Source of the DNA: Bacillota bacterium
Lineage (GTDB): Bacteria > Bacillota > Bacilli > Paenibacillales > Paenibacillaceae
Assembly (NCBI GenBank): GCA_023418755.1
Contig: JAEZZE010000363.1
Location: 1-6,628 of the forward strand
Length of the DNA stretch: 6,628 nt
Direction: 5' to 3'
Shown: one piece after another, positions 1 to 6,628 of the stretch
Layout of the letters: every line of letters starts with the position of its first letter
Position numbering within the stretch: position 1 is the stretch's first letter
Program-made: the position numbers and the translations under genes
Notes under the pieces: generated by a model
Seen by the model: the letters and a program-made list of their open reading frames with translations, nothing else
The model's database searches: none
What the model was told of the DNA's origin: nothing

Positions 1-1698
1 CCTCAGCATATCCGGATCGTCCGTCATCGTCTCCGCCGCCAGGTCGTGCTGGAATTGCAGCACTTTGTCCCGCAGCAGCATGCCTGACATCGGATAATAG
101 TCCGCGTAACTGGCCGTGTTTTTGCGATAGCCGAGCAGATCCCACAAATAAGTGGAGCCCATGAAGCCGCCCGCCCCGTCCGCCAGCACGTCCGTTCCGT
201 CCTCCATGTACAGCTTGTGTCCGACCGACCCGACGTAATCGCGCAGCCCCTTGAAGTAGGCCGTCGAAGGATCGGTTCCTTCGGGAATTGTCGCATTATA
301 GACGTAAGGAGAATTGCGAATGCCCCATTGGTCCTCGAAAATGCCGTCGAACCCGCCCTCGAGCAGCTTCTTGTGCTCCTCGGCCGTGCGCTGCTTGAAA
401 AACGGATGGCCCGGATTGGCCACGTAACCGCTGTGCGCTCCGTAATCTTCCTTCATGATTTGCTTGTTGTCTTTCATCACGATCAAATCTTCCATCGCCG
501 TTCCTTCGGGAAGCTTCGCCAGCGTCGGGGAATTGACGCCCCACCAGCTCATATTCGTGTAAGGAATGACGAGATTGCCTTTGTCCTTCGCCGCCTGCAT
601 GAACGCCGCGAACGCTTCCTGGCCGCCCCATTGCGGCTCCGGCGGCATAAAGTCCGGGTAGTTCTCGTCGTGCCCGCCCTTCTGGAAGCCGACGAGATGG
701 ATAACGCCGTTGTAATTCATCTTGCCGATGTAGTTCGTCGTCAACTGGCTCCAACTGCCGTCCTTGATCGCGGATATGTCCGTCTTGTAGAACGGAAGCT
801 CGAAGTATTTCGTCTTCTCCGCGCCCAGCTTGTCGGTCAGCGAGCGGTATTCCGCGATGCCGTTCAGCTCCCGGTAGCCGGCGATCGTCTTCTCGTAATC
901 TCCGAACTCCAGCACGATCGTCGGACTGCTCCATTTCGTCCCGGCCGCGATCCAAGTCTTGTAGTTGTGGACGATGCCGGACTTGCCCTTATCGTCCACC
1001 TGGTTTTTGAACCCCAACTCGGTCATCGGCGCGACGTCGCCGCTCAAGTCGTAGACGGCGAGTTCCCCGCCTCCCGTGCGAACGCCCAAATACGAGGCGA
1101 ACAGAGCGCCGGGGTATTGGTCCTGGAACGAATTGCTTTCCTTGAAAAACGCGTCGCGCAGCTTCACGCCCGGCAGCATCGGCAGCAGCGCGTCCTTGAC
1201 GCCATCCGACTCGATCTTAAGCTCGTACGGAAACCGAAAAGACTTGATCGGCTTCCCCGCCCGGTTATCGACTTCCGCTTGCAGGTAAATGCGGTCGTCC
1301 TCTTCGAACTTCGCCGTAACGTCGACTTCAATCGAGCCTCCGTAACGCAGCGTAAGCTCGCCCTTGCGCGAATTCCAAGCGTACGAGAAGCTTTCCGCCT
1401 TCCGTCCGTTCACGGACGAGTCGTCTTCGAAGAACGCCCACCACAGCGCGTTCTCGCGGTTGCCCAGCGTCAGTGCTTCCTCCGAGCCCTTGCTTTGGAT
1501 ATGGGCTATCGCGCCGTTGTCGGCCCGGAACGCGATCTCCGCTCCGGCGCGGCTGACGATCAGCAGGCCGTCCTTGTCCTTGAAGCCGGCCTTGGCTCCC
1601 GGCGGCGAGACAAGCAGCGCGTAGGCCGCTGCCGCCAGCACCAGCACGAGCGCCCCGGCCGATATCCCTATCGCTTTCGATTGCCGAATTCGCTTCAC
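1..1698 (-). CDS. Membrane-anchored or secreted glycosidase-like protein (DUF6259-like), 3' end cut by window
   Basis: The frame is open for all 566 codons from a GTG at 1698 to base 1, with no stop, so the C-terminus lies outside the window. The GTG start is chosen because GGGAGG sits 9 bases upstream and an in-frame TAA occurs seven codons before it. Residues 2-8 are basic (KRIRQSK), followed by a hydrophobic stretch at about 10-30. This is a signal peptide or membrane anchor without an obvious lipobox, so the protein probably acts outside the cell. Residues about 40-300 look beta-rich (an N-terminal sandwich). From about 327 the pattern suggests a TIM barrel: GVIHLVGFQKGGHDENYPDF at 331-350, LVIPYTNMSWW at 376-386, FDGIFEDQWGIR at 450-461 and LYMEDG at 496-501. 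Acidic residues at strand ends (D451, E455, D456, E499, D500) are candidate catalytic groups. I recognise this as resembling DUF6259 proteins, related in style to GH101-like enzymes; that assignment is from memory of the motifs. Its place after a sugar-uptake operon supports glycan processing. The substrate is unknown. Confidence 0.85.
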   Translation of the reverse strand, partial: MKRIRQSKAIGISAGALVLVLAAAAYALLVSPPGAKAGFKDKDGLLIVSRAGAEIAFRADNGAIAHIQSKGSEEALTLGNRENALWWAFFEDDSSVNGRKAESFSYAWNSRKGELTLRYGGSIEVDVTAKFEEDDRIYLQAEVDNRAGKPIKSFRFPYELKIESDGVKDALLPMLPGVKLRDAFFKESNSFQDQYPGALFASYLGVRTGGGELAVYDLSGDVAPMTELGFKNQVDDKGKSGIVHNYKTWIAAGTKWSSPTIVLEFGDYEKTIAGYRELNGIAEYRSLTDKLGAEKTKYFELPFYKTDISAIKDGSWSQLTTNYIGKMNYNGVIHLVGFQKGGHDENYPDFMPPEPQWGGQEAFAAFMQAAKDKGNLVIPYTNMSWWGVNSPTLAKLPEGTAMEDLIVMKDNKQIMKEDYGAHSGYVANPGHPFFKQRTAEEHKKLLEGGFDGIFEDQWGIRNSPYVYNATIPEGTDPSTAYFKGLRDYVGSVGHKLYMEDGTDVLADGAGGFMGSTYLWDLLGYRKNTASYADYYPMSGMLLRDKVLQFQHDLAAETMTDDPDMLR

Positions 1699-1707
1699 CG
1701 AACCCGT

Positions 1708-1713
1708 CCTCCC
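1708..1713 (-). promoter_or_regulatory. Ribosome binding site deciding the GTG start
   Basis: GGGAGG on the minus strand lies 9 bases before the GTG at 1698. No ATG is available in frame between the upstream in-frame TAA and this point, so this site fixes the start of the glycosidase-like gene. Confidence 0.75.
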
Positions 1714-1795
1714 GTTTTACATAATGGTTGAGGGGATGGCGTTCCAGCCTCCTTACCTTGTTGAAGACCGGCATGGTCATCGCCCCGGATACTGT

Positions 1796-1841
1796 AGAGG
1801 GTTGCCCCTCGCAAACTTTCGTTCGCCCAAGGCAACCCTCT
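1796..1841 (-). terminator. Intercistronic two-part stem-loop (terminator-like, no U-tract)
   Basis: The arms at 1796-1806 and 1831-1841 are perfect 11-base inverted repeats (AGAGGGTTGCC and its complement). Inside them, 1811-1826 forms a second 6-pair stem (one G-U pair) closed by a GAAA tetraloop when read as minus-strand RNA. The two stems are separated by a symmetric 4-by-4 internal loop that could include two U-G pairs. The structure begins 8 bases after the lipoprotein stop codon. No U-run follows it in the direction of transcription, so it is a poor intrinsic terminator. A more likely role is protecting the lipoprotein mRNA 3' end or lowering read-through into the glycosidase-like gene. 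The plus-strand side does have a T-rich tail, but no plus-strand gene is present to be terminated. The structure is seen directly; the role is inferred. Confidence 0.6.
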
Positions 1842-1849
1842 TTCTCTTC

Positions 1850-3319
1850 CTATTCCACTTTAATGTTGTCGTAGAATTGCTCTTGCACCGTCTTCGCCGC
1901 CGCGTCGAGCTGCGCTTTCAGATCTACGTCTTTTTTGGAGAACACCTCTTGGATCACGTTCGTCATTGCCCCGTAGTATTCTTGCGTATTGAACTGCGCT
2001 TCCGGCTTGCCGTCGAGCAGCGTCATCAGTTCGTCGCTGTATTGGTAGACGTTGTCGTATTTGGCGTATACGTCCTTCATCTTCCGGCCGTATTCGGAAT
2101 CTTGGCTGAAGTACTGGATGACCGGCGGTACGAAATATTTGTTTTCCTCTTTACGCGCTTGAATGTTCGCTTCCAACGACTCCAGCCCTTTGTCGGTGAA
2201 GTAGTCGAACACGGCGTAGTGGAATGCGGCGTATTGCTCTTCCGGCGTAGCGTTCGGATTGATGACGAGGAAGTCGCCTCCGAGAACGCCCGTGTGCTTG
2301 CCGCCTTTCGCCGCTGCCGGCATCGGATATACGAGAAGATTTTCCGGCGCGATACCGCCTTGGTTCAAGGCTTGATCAAGCGGGCCGTCCGGACCCGCGT
2401 ATACCATTGCCGTTCTGCCTTGAGCGAACGCGCCTACCGCGTCGCCCCAAGCGAGTGCCCAGTCGGCCGGAATCACGTTGGCATCCTTCAGTTGCTTGTA
2501 GAACTCGAGCGCTTTCAGGCCGGAGTCGGAATTGAATTTCGCGACGACTTTGCCGCCTTCGATCGCTTGGATATCGCCGCCTGCTTGGAATAGGAAGTTC
2601 GTCCAGTTCCAGCCGGCATCGTTCGTCTTGCCCATCGGCGCGACGCCCGAGATGCCCTTGGCCGGATCCGCTACGCCCTTCGCGGCGTTCAGCATATCCT
2701 CCCACGTCCAGTCAAGCGGAGGAGCGGCCACCCCTTTATCGTCGAGCATTTTTTTGTTGATTACGGTAGCGACGACATAACCTTGCTGCGGAATGCCGTA
2801 GATTTTGCCGTTGAGGTTGAATTGGTTCAGCAGAATCGGGTTCAGTTGGTCCTTCTTGTCGTAAGCGTTGAACAGCTCGGTGATGTCGGCCGCCCAGCCT
2901 TTCTCCGCGAGGAATTTGCCCTCGGTCGCGTAAGTATTGAACAGCGTCGGCGCTTCGTTCGCGCCCATCTTGATGCCGATCTCGTTCGGGTTGTACTGCC
3001 AGTCGCTCTTCACGACCTCGACGTTCGGGAACACTTCGTTAAAGCGCTTGATTCTGTCGTCTTCAAGCGCGCGTTTCTCCACTTGGTCCGGAGTCGGATA
3101 GTAGATGCTGATCGTCGCTTTCAACGTCGCGGGATCGAAGCCGCCGGAGCCGTTGTCGCCGCCGCTGTCGGCCGGCGTGTCCGAAGGACTCGAGGATGGG
3201 CTTGCGGACGGCGAGGAAGCGGATGGCGACGACGTATTGTTCTTGTCGTTGCCGCCGCATGCGGCCAGCACCAGACTGAACACGAGAAGACAAGCGATTA
3301 CCGTTGAAATCTTGCGCAT
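1850..3319 (-). CDS. Carbohydrate ABC transporter substrate-binding lipoprotein
   Basis: This 489-residue protein is the extracellular receptor of the importer encoded just upstream. It starts with a lipoprotein signal peptide: basic residues at 2-3, a hydrophobic core at about 7-18, and the lipobox LAAC at 18-21 with Cys21 as the lipidated residue. A low-complexity Ser/Pro/Asp/Gly linker (about 28-60) then lifts the binding domain off the membrane. The rest fits family 1 solute-binding proteins (SBP_bac_1, UgpB-like). Typical segments are APTLFNTY at about 123-130, GKIYGIPQQGYVVATVINKKM at about 171-191, and the WTWEDMLNAAK helix at about 204-214. The length is usual for Paenibacillus-type sugar-binding proteins. 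The ATG follows AAAGGGGAT at a good distance. It is the third gene of the transport unit, after a 124-base gap that may hold its own promoter. Ligand unknown; an oligosaccharide is inferred from the permease class and the neighbouring glycosidase-like gene. Confidence 0.96.
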   Translation of the reverse strand: MRKISTVIACLLVFSLVLAACGGNDKNNTSSPSASSPSASPSSSPSDTPADSGGDNGSGGFDPATLKATISIYYPTPDQVEKRALEDDRIKRFNEVFPNVEVVKSDWQYNPNEIGIKMGANEAPTLFNTYATEGKFLAEKGWAADITELFNAYDKKDQLNPILLNQFNLNGKIYGIPQQGYVVATVINKKMLDDKGVAAPPLDWTWEDMLNAAKGVADPAKGISGVAPMGKTNDAGWNWTNFLFQAGGDIQAIEGGKVVAKFNSDSGLKALEFYKQLKDANVIPADWALAWGDAVGAFAQGRTAMVYAGPDGPLDQALNQGGIAPENLLVYPMPAAAKGGKHTGVLGGDFLVINPNATPEEQYAAFHYAVFDYFTDKGLESLEANIQARKEENKYFVPPVIQYFSQDSEYGRKMKDVYAKYDNVYQYSDELMTLLDGKPEAQFNTQEYYGAMTNVIQEVFSKKDVDLKAQLDAAAKTVQEQFYDNIKVE

Positions 3320-3341
3320 TGTGTTAATCCCCTTTTCGTAT

Positions 3342-3378
3342 TGGTTTTGCTTACACGCTCATCATAATGGAGGCGCAA
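3342..3378 (-). promoter_or_regulatory. Weak candidate promoter for the binding-protein gene
   Basis: On the minus strand, TTGCGC (3373-3378) and TGTAAG (3350-3355) are separated by exactly 17 bases. Each matches the sigma-A consensus at 4 of 6 positions. The predicted start would give a leader of about 24 bases, enough for the ribosome site. A second promoter here would make sense because binding proteins are usually needed in excess over permeases, but the match is weak and could be chance. No other clear structure is seen in the 124-base gap. Confidence 0.2.
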
Positions 3379-3443
3379 TTCTTAAAGCGATGTGTATTCC
3401 TATTTCGATCATGTGCAGATTTACGCATGCTGGAAAATCCGCC

Positions 3444-4316
3444 TTACCCTTTCACGCCTCCCATATATAGGCCTCTGACGATGTATTTCTGGAAGATCAG
3501 AAACACGATGACCGGCGGGAAAGTAATCATCGACAGAATGGCGAACCTGAGATTCAAGTCCAGGCGCCTTACGTTGATAACGTACTTGTAGATGGCCGTC
3601 GCCAGCGGATAACGTTCGTCGCTCGACAGAATCAGCGAAGGCCAATACCAATCGTTCCAGGCCGACGAGAATACGAAGATCGCCAGCGTCGCGAAGATCG
3701 GAATCGACAACGGAAACGCGATTTGAAAATAGAGGCGCGGCTCCGAAGCGCCGTCGATCCGGCCCGATTCGAACATTTCCATGTTGATGCCGTCGAAGAA
3801 CGTTTTCAGCAGCAGCAGGAAGAAAGCGTTGGCGCCCGCGGGCAGCCACAGCGCCCAGAACGTGTTCATCAGCCCGAGATCGCGCAGGTTGACGAAATTC
3901 GGAATGATGTACGTCGTCGGCGGGATAAACAGCGTCAGCAGGAAAAAATACTGAATCACTCTCTTGTACGGAACGTTCATCCGCGAGAGGCTGAACGCCG
4001 CGAACCCGACGACGATCACGGTCATGACCATGTTGCCGGCGAAAATAAACAGCGTATTGCGCGCGAATTGCGGCAGGTTGATATATCCCCAAGCCTTCTG
4101 GTAGTTCTCGAAATGCCACTCGCTGGGCAGGAACGTCGGAGGGAACGAGTTGACCTCCGTATTGAGCTTGACGCCGTTGAAGAAGATGACGAGCATCGGG
4201 TACAGCATCGTGCAGACCATCGCAAGCACGACAAGCAGCATTAAGTAATACAGCGCGCGTTTTCCCGGACTTTTCAGATCGTAATCCGATATAATGCCTC
4301 TCTCGACCGCTTTCAT
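3444..4316 (-). CDS. Carbohydrate ABC transporter permease, MalG/UgpE type
   Basis: This 290-residue inner-membrane protein forms half of the importer channel. Six hydrophobic segments can be placed at about 21-46, 87-110, 119-139, 150-171, 204-220 and 259-278. The cytoplasmic EAA loop, which docks the ATPase, is at about 183-205: E183-S-G, then RIDGA with Gly189, then FPLS. The usual Ala-Ala after the Glu is replaced by Ser-Gly, a mild departure. The C-terminal ending, YIVRGLYMGGVKG, is the hallmark tail of the MalG-type subunit in the CUT1 sugar importer family. The ATG at 4316 lies 2 bases after the stop of the first permease and has AAGGAGG with a 7-base spacer inside that gene's end, so the two are translationally linked. 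With the partner permease and the binding lipoprotein it completes the importer except for the ATPase. Confidence 0.96.
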   Translation of the reverse strand: MKAVERGIISDYDLKSPGKRALYYLMLLVVLAMVCTMLYPMLVIFFNGVKLNTEVNSFPPTFLPSEWHFENYQKAWGYINLPQFARNTLFIFAGNMVMTVIVVGFAAFSLSRMNVPYKRVIQYFFLLTLFIPPTTYIIPNFVNLRDLGLMNTFWALWLPAGANAFFLLLLKTFFDGINMEMFESGRIDGASEPRLYFQIAFPLSIPIFATLAIFVFSSAWNDWYWPSLILSSDERYPLATAIYKYVINVRRLDLNLRFAILSMITFPPVIVFLIFQKYIVRGLYMGGVKG

Positions 4317-4318
4317 GC

Positions 4319-5239
4319 TCAGGCCTCCTTCCTGTTGGACATCCGGAATTGAAGTATGGCCAGCACGCTGAGCACGATGAACATCAGCACGCCGAGCGCC
4401 GAGGCCGAGCCGTAATCCTGCCTCGTGAACGCGTATCGGATGACCACCAAGGCATAGGTCAGCGTCGCGTTGTTCGGTCCGCCGTCAAGCACCGCATAAT
4501 GCGTCTGGAAGTTCTGCGAAGTCGCGATCAGCTGCAGCAGAAGCAGAAGCACGATTTGATTTTTGATTGCCGGGAGAGTAATATAACGAATTCTCTTCCA
4601 GACGCCGGCCCCGTCGATCTCGGCCGCCTCGTACCAGTCGCGCGGAATGCTCAGAATGGCGGCAATATAGATGAGCAGCGCCGAACCGAAGCTCTGCCAC
4701 GTCTCCATAATGACGATAGAGATCATCGACCAGGCCTTGTCCGTCAAGAACAGGATCGAATCGAAGCCGACTCTCGTCAGCACGGCGTTGATCGGACCTA
4801 CCGGGTCGTACAGCCATCTCCACAGGCCGTACAGCACGACGACCGGCACCACGTAAGGCAAATAGGCGGCGATCCGCGCGAAGCCCTGCAATCTCCGCAT
4901 CTCGGAGATCGCGATGGCGAACAGTATCGGAACCCAGAAGCCGATGACGAGGCCGAGAAACATGTAATACAGCGTATTTTTTACCGATACGAGAACGTCC
5001 GGGTCCTTCAGCACTCTGGCGTAATTGTCCCAGCCGACGAAGGTGTCCCCTTTGACGAAATCGATGTGGTAAAAGCTGAAGACGATTCCTTTGCCGATGG
5101 GCAGCCACAAGAACGTAAAGAAAATGCCGATCGCGGGAATCAGGAACAGGTAGCCCCATAGGTGCTTTTTCCACTTCGCGGGAGGTCGCTTGGGCGGAGC
5201 GTCCAAGGGACGGATCGGGACTGTTGTCGTTTGATTCAT
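4319..5239 (-). CDS. Carbohydrate ABC transporter permease, MalF/UgpA/LplB type
   Basis: This 306-residue inner-membrane protein is the first gene of the transport unit. A proline- and lysine-rich cytoplasmic N-terminus (1-25) is followed by about six membrane segments near 29-50, 88-111, 122-142, 172-197, 226-242 and 279-300. The ATPase-docking EAA loop is well conserved: YEAAEIDGAG at 203-212 with Glu204, Ala205, Ala206 and Gly210, then TLP at 221-223. This is the shape of the short MalF-like subunits of CUT1 importers (UgpA, LacF, LplB), which lack the large periplasmic loop of enterobacterial MalF. The ATG at 5239 is preceded by GAGGGAG with a short spacer. It lies 146 bases after the regulator stop, so it may be transcribed from its own promoter under that regulator. 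The substrate is probably an oligosaccharide, but this cannot be determined from the sequence. Confidence 0.96.
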   Translation of the reverse strand: MNQTTTVPIRPLDAPPKRPPAKWKKHLWGYLFLIPAIGIFFTFLWLPIGKGIVFSFYHIDFVKGDTFVGWDNYARVLKDPDVLVSVKNTLYYMFLGLVIGFWVPILFAIAISEMRRLQGFARIAAYLPYVVPVVVLYGLWRWLYDPVGPINAVLTRVGFDSILFLTDKAWSMISIVIMETWQSFGSALLIYIAAILSIPRDWYEAAEIDGAGVWKRIRYITLPAIKNQIVLLLLLQLIATSQNFQTHYAVLDGGPNNATLTYALVVIRYAFTRQDYGSASALGVLMFIVLSVLAILQFRMSNRKEA

Positions 5240-5274
5240 TAGGTCTCCCTCATTCCTCCAGCGGTCGTTGCCGT

Positions 5275-5288
5275 AGCCGGACCCGGCT
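5275..5288. repeat. Small GC-rich inverted repeat in the transport-operon leader
   Basis: AGCCGG and CCGGCT flank two bases, forming a perfect 14-base inverted repeat, realistically a 5-pair stem with a 4-base loop. It sits 36 bases before the first permease start. No U-run follows, so it is not a terminator. It may be a leader hairpin or simply a GC-rich coincidence. Confidence 0.3.
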
Positions 5289-5310
5289 TCGGAATTCGCG
5301 CTTAGAATAT

Positions 5311-5322
5311 CTTATCGATAAG
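5311..5322. promoter_or_regulatory. Perfect 12-base palindrome, possible operator
   Basis: CTTATCGATAAG is identical on both strands and is an AT-rich island in a GC-rich intergenic region. It lies 71 bases before the first permease start, directly downstream of a possible minus-strand -10 box, TACAAT at 5327-5332 (5 of 6 consensus), for which I see no convincing -35. A dimeric repressor site overlapping the transcription start is one reading. The neighbouring AraC-type regulator usually binds direct repeats, so a different regulator would be expected to use this site. Confidence 0.35.
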
Positions 5323-5385
5323 CTCTATTGTAGGAAAAGGAATGAGGCGTGAACATGTGCGTATCTATGCGGATCATGGGCATTC

Positions 5386-6627
5386 TTACTTCTTCATTTC
5401 GCTCGGGCTTATCCCGAAATACTTTTTGAATATTTTGCTGAAATGCTCGGGCGATTCGTACCCGACCCTCTCCGAAATTTCGTACCTGCGCAGGTCGGTG
5501 GTCAGAATCAGCCGCTTGCTTTCCTCCATGCGAAGCTTGATGACGTATTCCCACAGATTCGTTCCCGTATTCTTCTTGAACAAGTAGCTGAGATAATTCG
5601 GACTGACGTGGTTTTTCTGCGCCACTTCATTGAGCGTCAGCCCCTTCTGCGCGTAATTCGCGTGCACGTACTCTTGGGCCTTCTCGACGATCAGATTGTT
5701 CTGCGCGGCCAGGTCCTCGTCCGTCGGGTCCTCGGTCGGAAGCCCCCATTTGAAATCGCCGAAGAAGAACACGTGATGGTCCCGATGCTGGCGGTTCCAG
5801 ACGATCGCCTTGCCCACCTGGTCGTTCAGCTCGGGAAGGAATTCGTGTCCTTTCAAGATTTGACTGATGCCGACGACGCACTGAAAACCCAAATATTTGC
5901 GAATGTTGAAATGCAGGCTACGCCCGATCATCTCGAGCTGATTGACCTTGTCCGAGCTGATGTTCCCGTAGGCGGCCTCGTCCCATTGCACGATGATGCC
6001 GACGTCCCTGTCGGCGGAGTAGAAGATGTGGTAGTTCCAATCCTTGCCCAGCAGCTCGCTCACGATGTTGAGCACGGCGTATTGCAGCAGCAAGGCGTCC
6101 TTCTCCTCGATCGTCTTGCCTCCGCCCTCCAAGTCGAGCCGGATTTTGAGCACGGCGAAGTAAGGGCCTCTTAGGTCGATGCCCTGCTCCCGCGCCATCC
6201 GAAGCAGCTCGCCCGCGGATTCGGGCTCTCTCACGAGGCGATTCAGAATGTCCATTCGCTGCGGCTGCGGCTGCTCCATGCGAAAATGCTCGCGCAAGTC
6301 CGAGATCAGCTCCGCCTGATTCTGCTCGGGCCGGTCCATGTGCAGAAGCACGTGCCGGACGGAATTGAGCAGCTGCTCGCTGTTAATCGGCTTGATCAGA
6401 TAGTCGCGAGCTCCAAGCCTCATGGCCAATTGCGCGTACTGGAAAGTCTCGTGAGCGGAGATGACGATGACCTGAACCCAGGGCTTGACGATTTTCGCTT
6501 GCTGCATCAGCTCGATGCCGCTCATCGCGCCCATCTGGATGTCGGTCACGAGCAAGTCGATCGATTCCATTTTCAAATAATCCAAAGCTTCGTAACCGTT
6601 GTGAGCGGTATAGATGTTCTCGATATT
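5386..6627 (-). CDS. AraC-family two-component response regulator (YesN-like), N-terminus cut by window
   Basis: The visible 413 residues begin inside the receiver domain; roughly 25 residues, including the first acidic pair, lie beyond the right edge. The phosphorylation pocket is otherwise intact: the acceptor Asp is residue 29 of the visible part (LLVTDIQM), the conserved Ser is 57 (VIVISAHE) and the Lys is 79 (YLIKP), with normal spacing. A middle region of about 110-310 has no motif I can name, as in other YesN-like regulators. The C-terminal 100 residues are an AraC DNA-binding domain. Its first helix-turn-helix is around 330-352 (LTLNEVAQKNHVSPNYLSYLFKK). The second, around 380-412, carries the signature VGYESPEHFSKIFKKYFGISP. 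Such regulators pair with a YesM-type sensor kinase and control the adjacent sugar-uptake operon, so the kinase probably lies just outside the window. It ends with TAA at 5386 and no terminator follows, so read-through into the permeases is possible. Confidence 0.95.
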   Translation of the reverse strand, partial: NIENIYTAHNGYEALDYLKMESIDLLVTDIQMGAMSGIELMQQAKIVKPWVQVIVISAHETFQYAQLAMRLGARDYLIKPINSEQLLNSVRHVLLHMDRPEQNQAELISDLREHFRMEQPQPQRMDILNRLVREPESAGELLRMAREQGIDLRGPYFAVLKIRLDLEGGGKTIEEKDALLLQYAVLNIVSELLGKDWNYHIFYSADRDVGIIVQWDEAAYGNISSDKVNQLEMIGRSLHFNIRKYLGFQCVVGISQILKGHEFLPELNDQVGKAIVWNRQHRDHHVFFFGDFKWGLPTEDPTDEDLAAQNNLIVEKAQEYVHANYAQKGLTLNEVAQKNHVSPNYLSYLFKKNTGTNLWEYVIKLRMEESKRLILTTDLRRYEISERVGYESPEHFSKIFKKYFGISPSEMKK

Positions 6628-6628
6628 C

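Noticed and set aside
217..1731. A 504-residue open frame on the plus strand
   Set aside because: It lies antisense to the glycosidase-like gene, is extremely rich in Arg, Val and Leu as expected from a GC-rich shadow frame, and shows no domain or convincing ribosome site.
1748..1755. A strong TAAGGAGG on the minus strand, resembling a ribosome site
   Set aside because: No ATG, GTG or TTG follows at a workable distance, so it does not start a gene.
1328..1780. A minus-strand open frame starting at ATG 1780 and overlapping the start of the glycosidase-like gene
   Set aside because: It is out of frame with the protein that has the clear signal sequence and barrel motifs, and its Arg/Gly-rich composition is typical of an alternate-frame reading. 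I also considered a frameshifted start for the real gene, but the GTG at 1698 has its own good ribosome site.
1724..2593. Long plus-strand open frames opposite the binding-protein gene (also 2783-3307)
   Set aside because: They are antisense shadows of a clearly coding lipoprotein gene and contain no recognisable protein features.
4349..5161. A 270-residue plus-strand open frame opposite the first permease
   Set aside because: Its composition (rich in Arg, Gln, His and Asp) mirrors the reversed membrane-protein codons; no start signal or domain is seen.
5443..6174. A 243-residue plus-strand open frame opposite the regulator
   Set aside because: It is a shadow of the response regulator, whose receiver and AraC motifs fix the true frame.

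Overview
The window looks like a piece of chromosome from a GC-rich member of the Paenibacillaceae (Paenibacillus or Cohnella type). The evidence is the codon use, the strong GGAGG-type ribosome sites, a Gram-positive lipoprotein signal on the binding protein, and the gene set itself: an AraC-type two-component regulator, two sugar permeases, a lipoprotein binding protein and a large secreted glycosidase-like protein. The genus is an inference from gene style; no marker gene is present.

Every real gene lies on the minus strand, so the cluster reads from right to left. At the right edge (about 5386 to the end) is a response regulator of the YesN kind, missing only its first few dozen residues. 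A 146-base gap follows; it contains a perfect 12-base palindrome, a small GC-rich inverted repeat and a weak candidate promoter. Two membrane permeases come next (5239-4319 and 4316-3444), separated by only 2 bases and clearly co-translated. After a 124-base gap comes the solute-binding lipoprotein (3319-1850). A further 151-base gap holds a strong two-part RNA hairpin just after the lipoprotein stop. The last gene starts at a GTG at 1698 and stays open to base 1, where the window cuts it. It encodes a membrane-anchored or secreted protein that resembles the DUF6259 / glycosidase-like TIM-barrel group.

The likely joint role is a regulated carbohydrate uptake unit. A sensor kinase, presumably just outside the window, would signal through the regulator to induce the operon. 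The outer glycosidase-like protein would act on a glycan at the cell surface, the lipoprotein would capture the released oligosaccharide, and the two permeases would import it. No ATPase gene is visible; importers of this CUT1 type in Firmicutes commonly borrow a shared MsmX-like ATPase encoded elsewhere. The substrate cannot be read from the sequence.

I see no mobile element, CRISPR array, tRNA, rRNA or phage gene, and no stretch over 300 bases without a gene. The most interesting items are the uncharacterised glycosidase-like gene and the structured hairpin between it and the lipoprotein gene.
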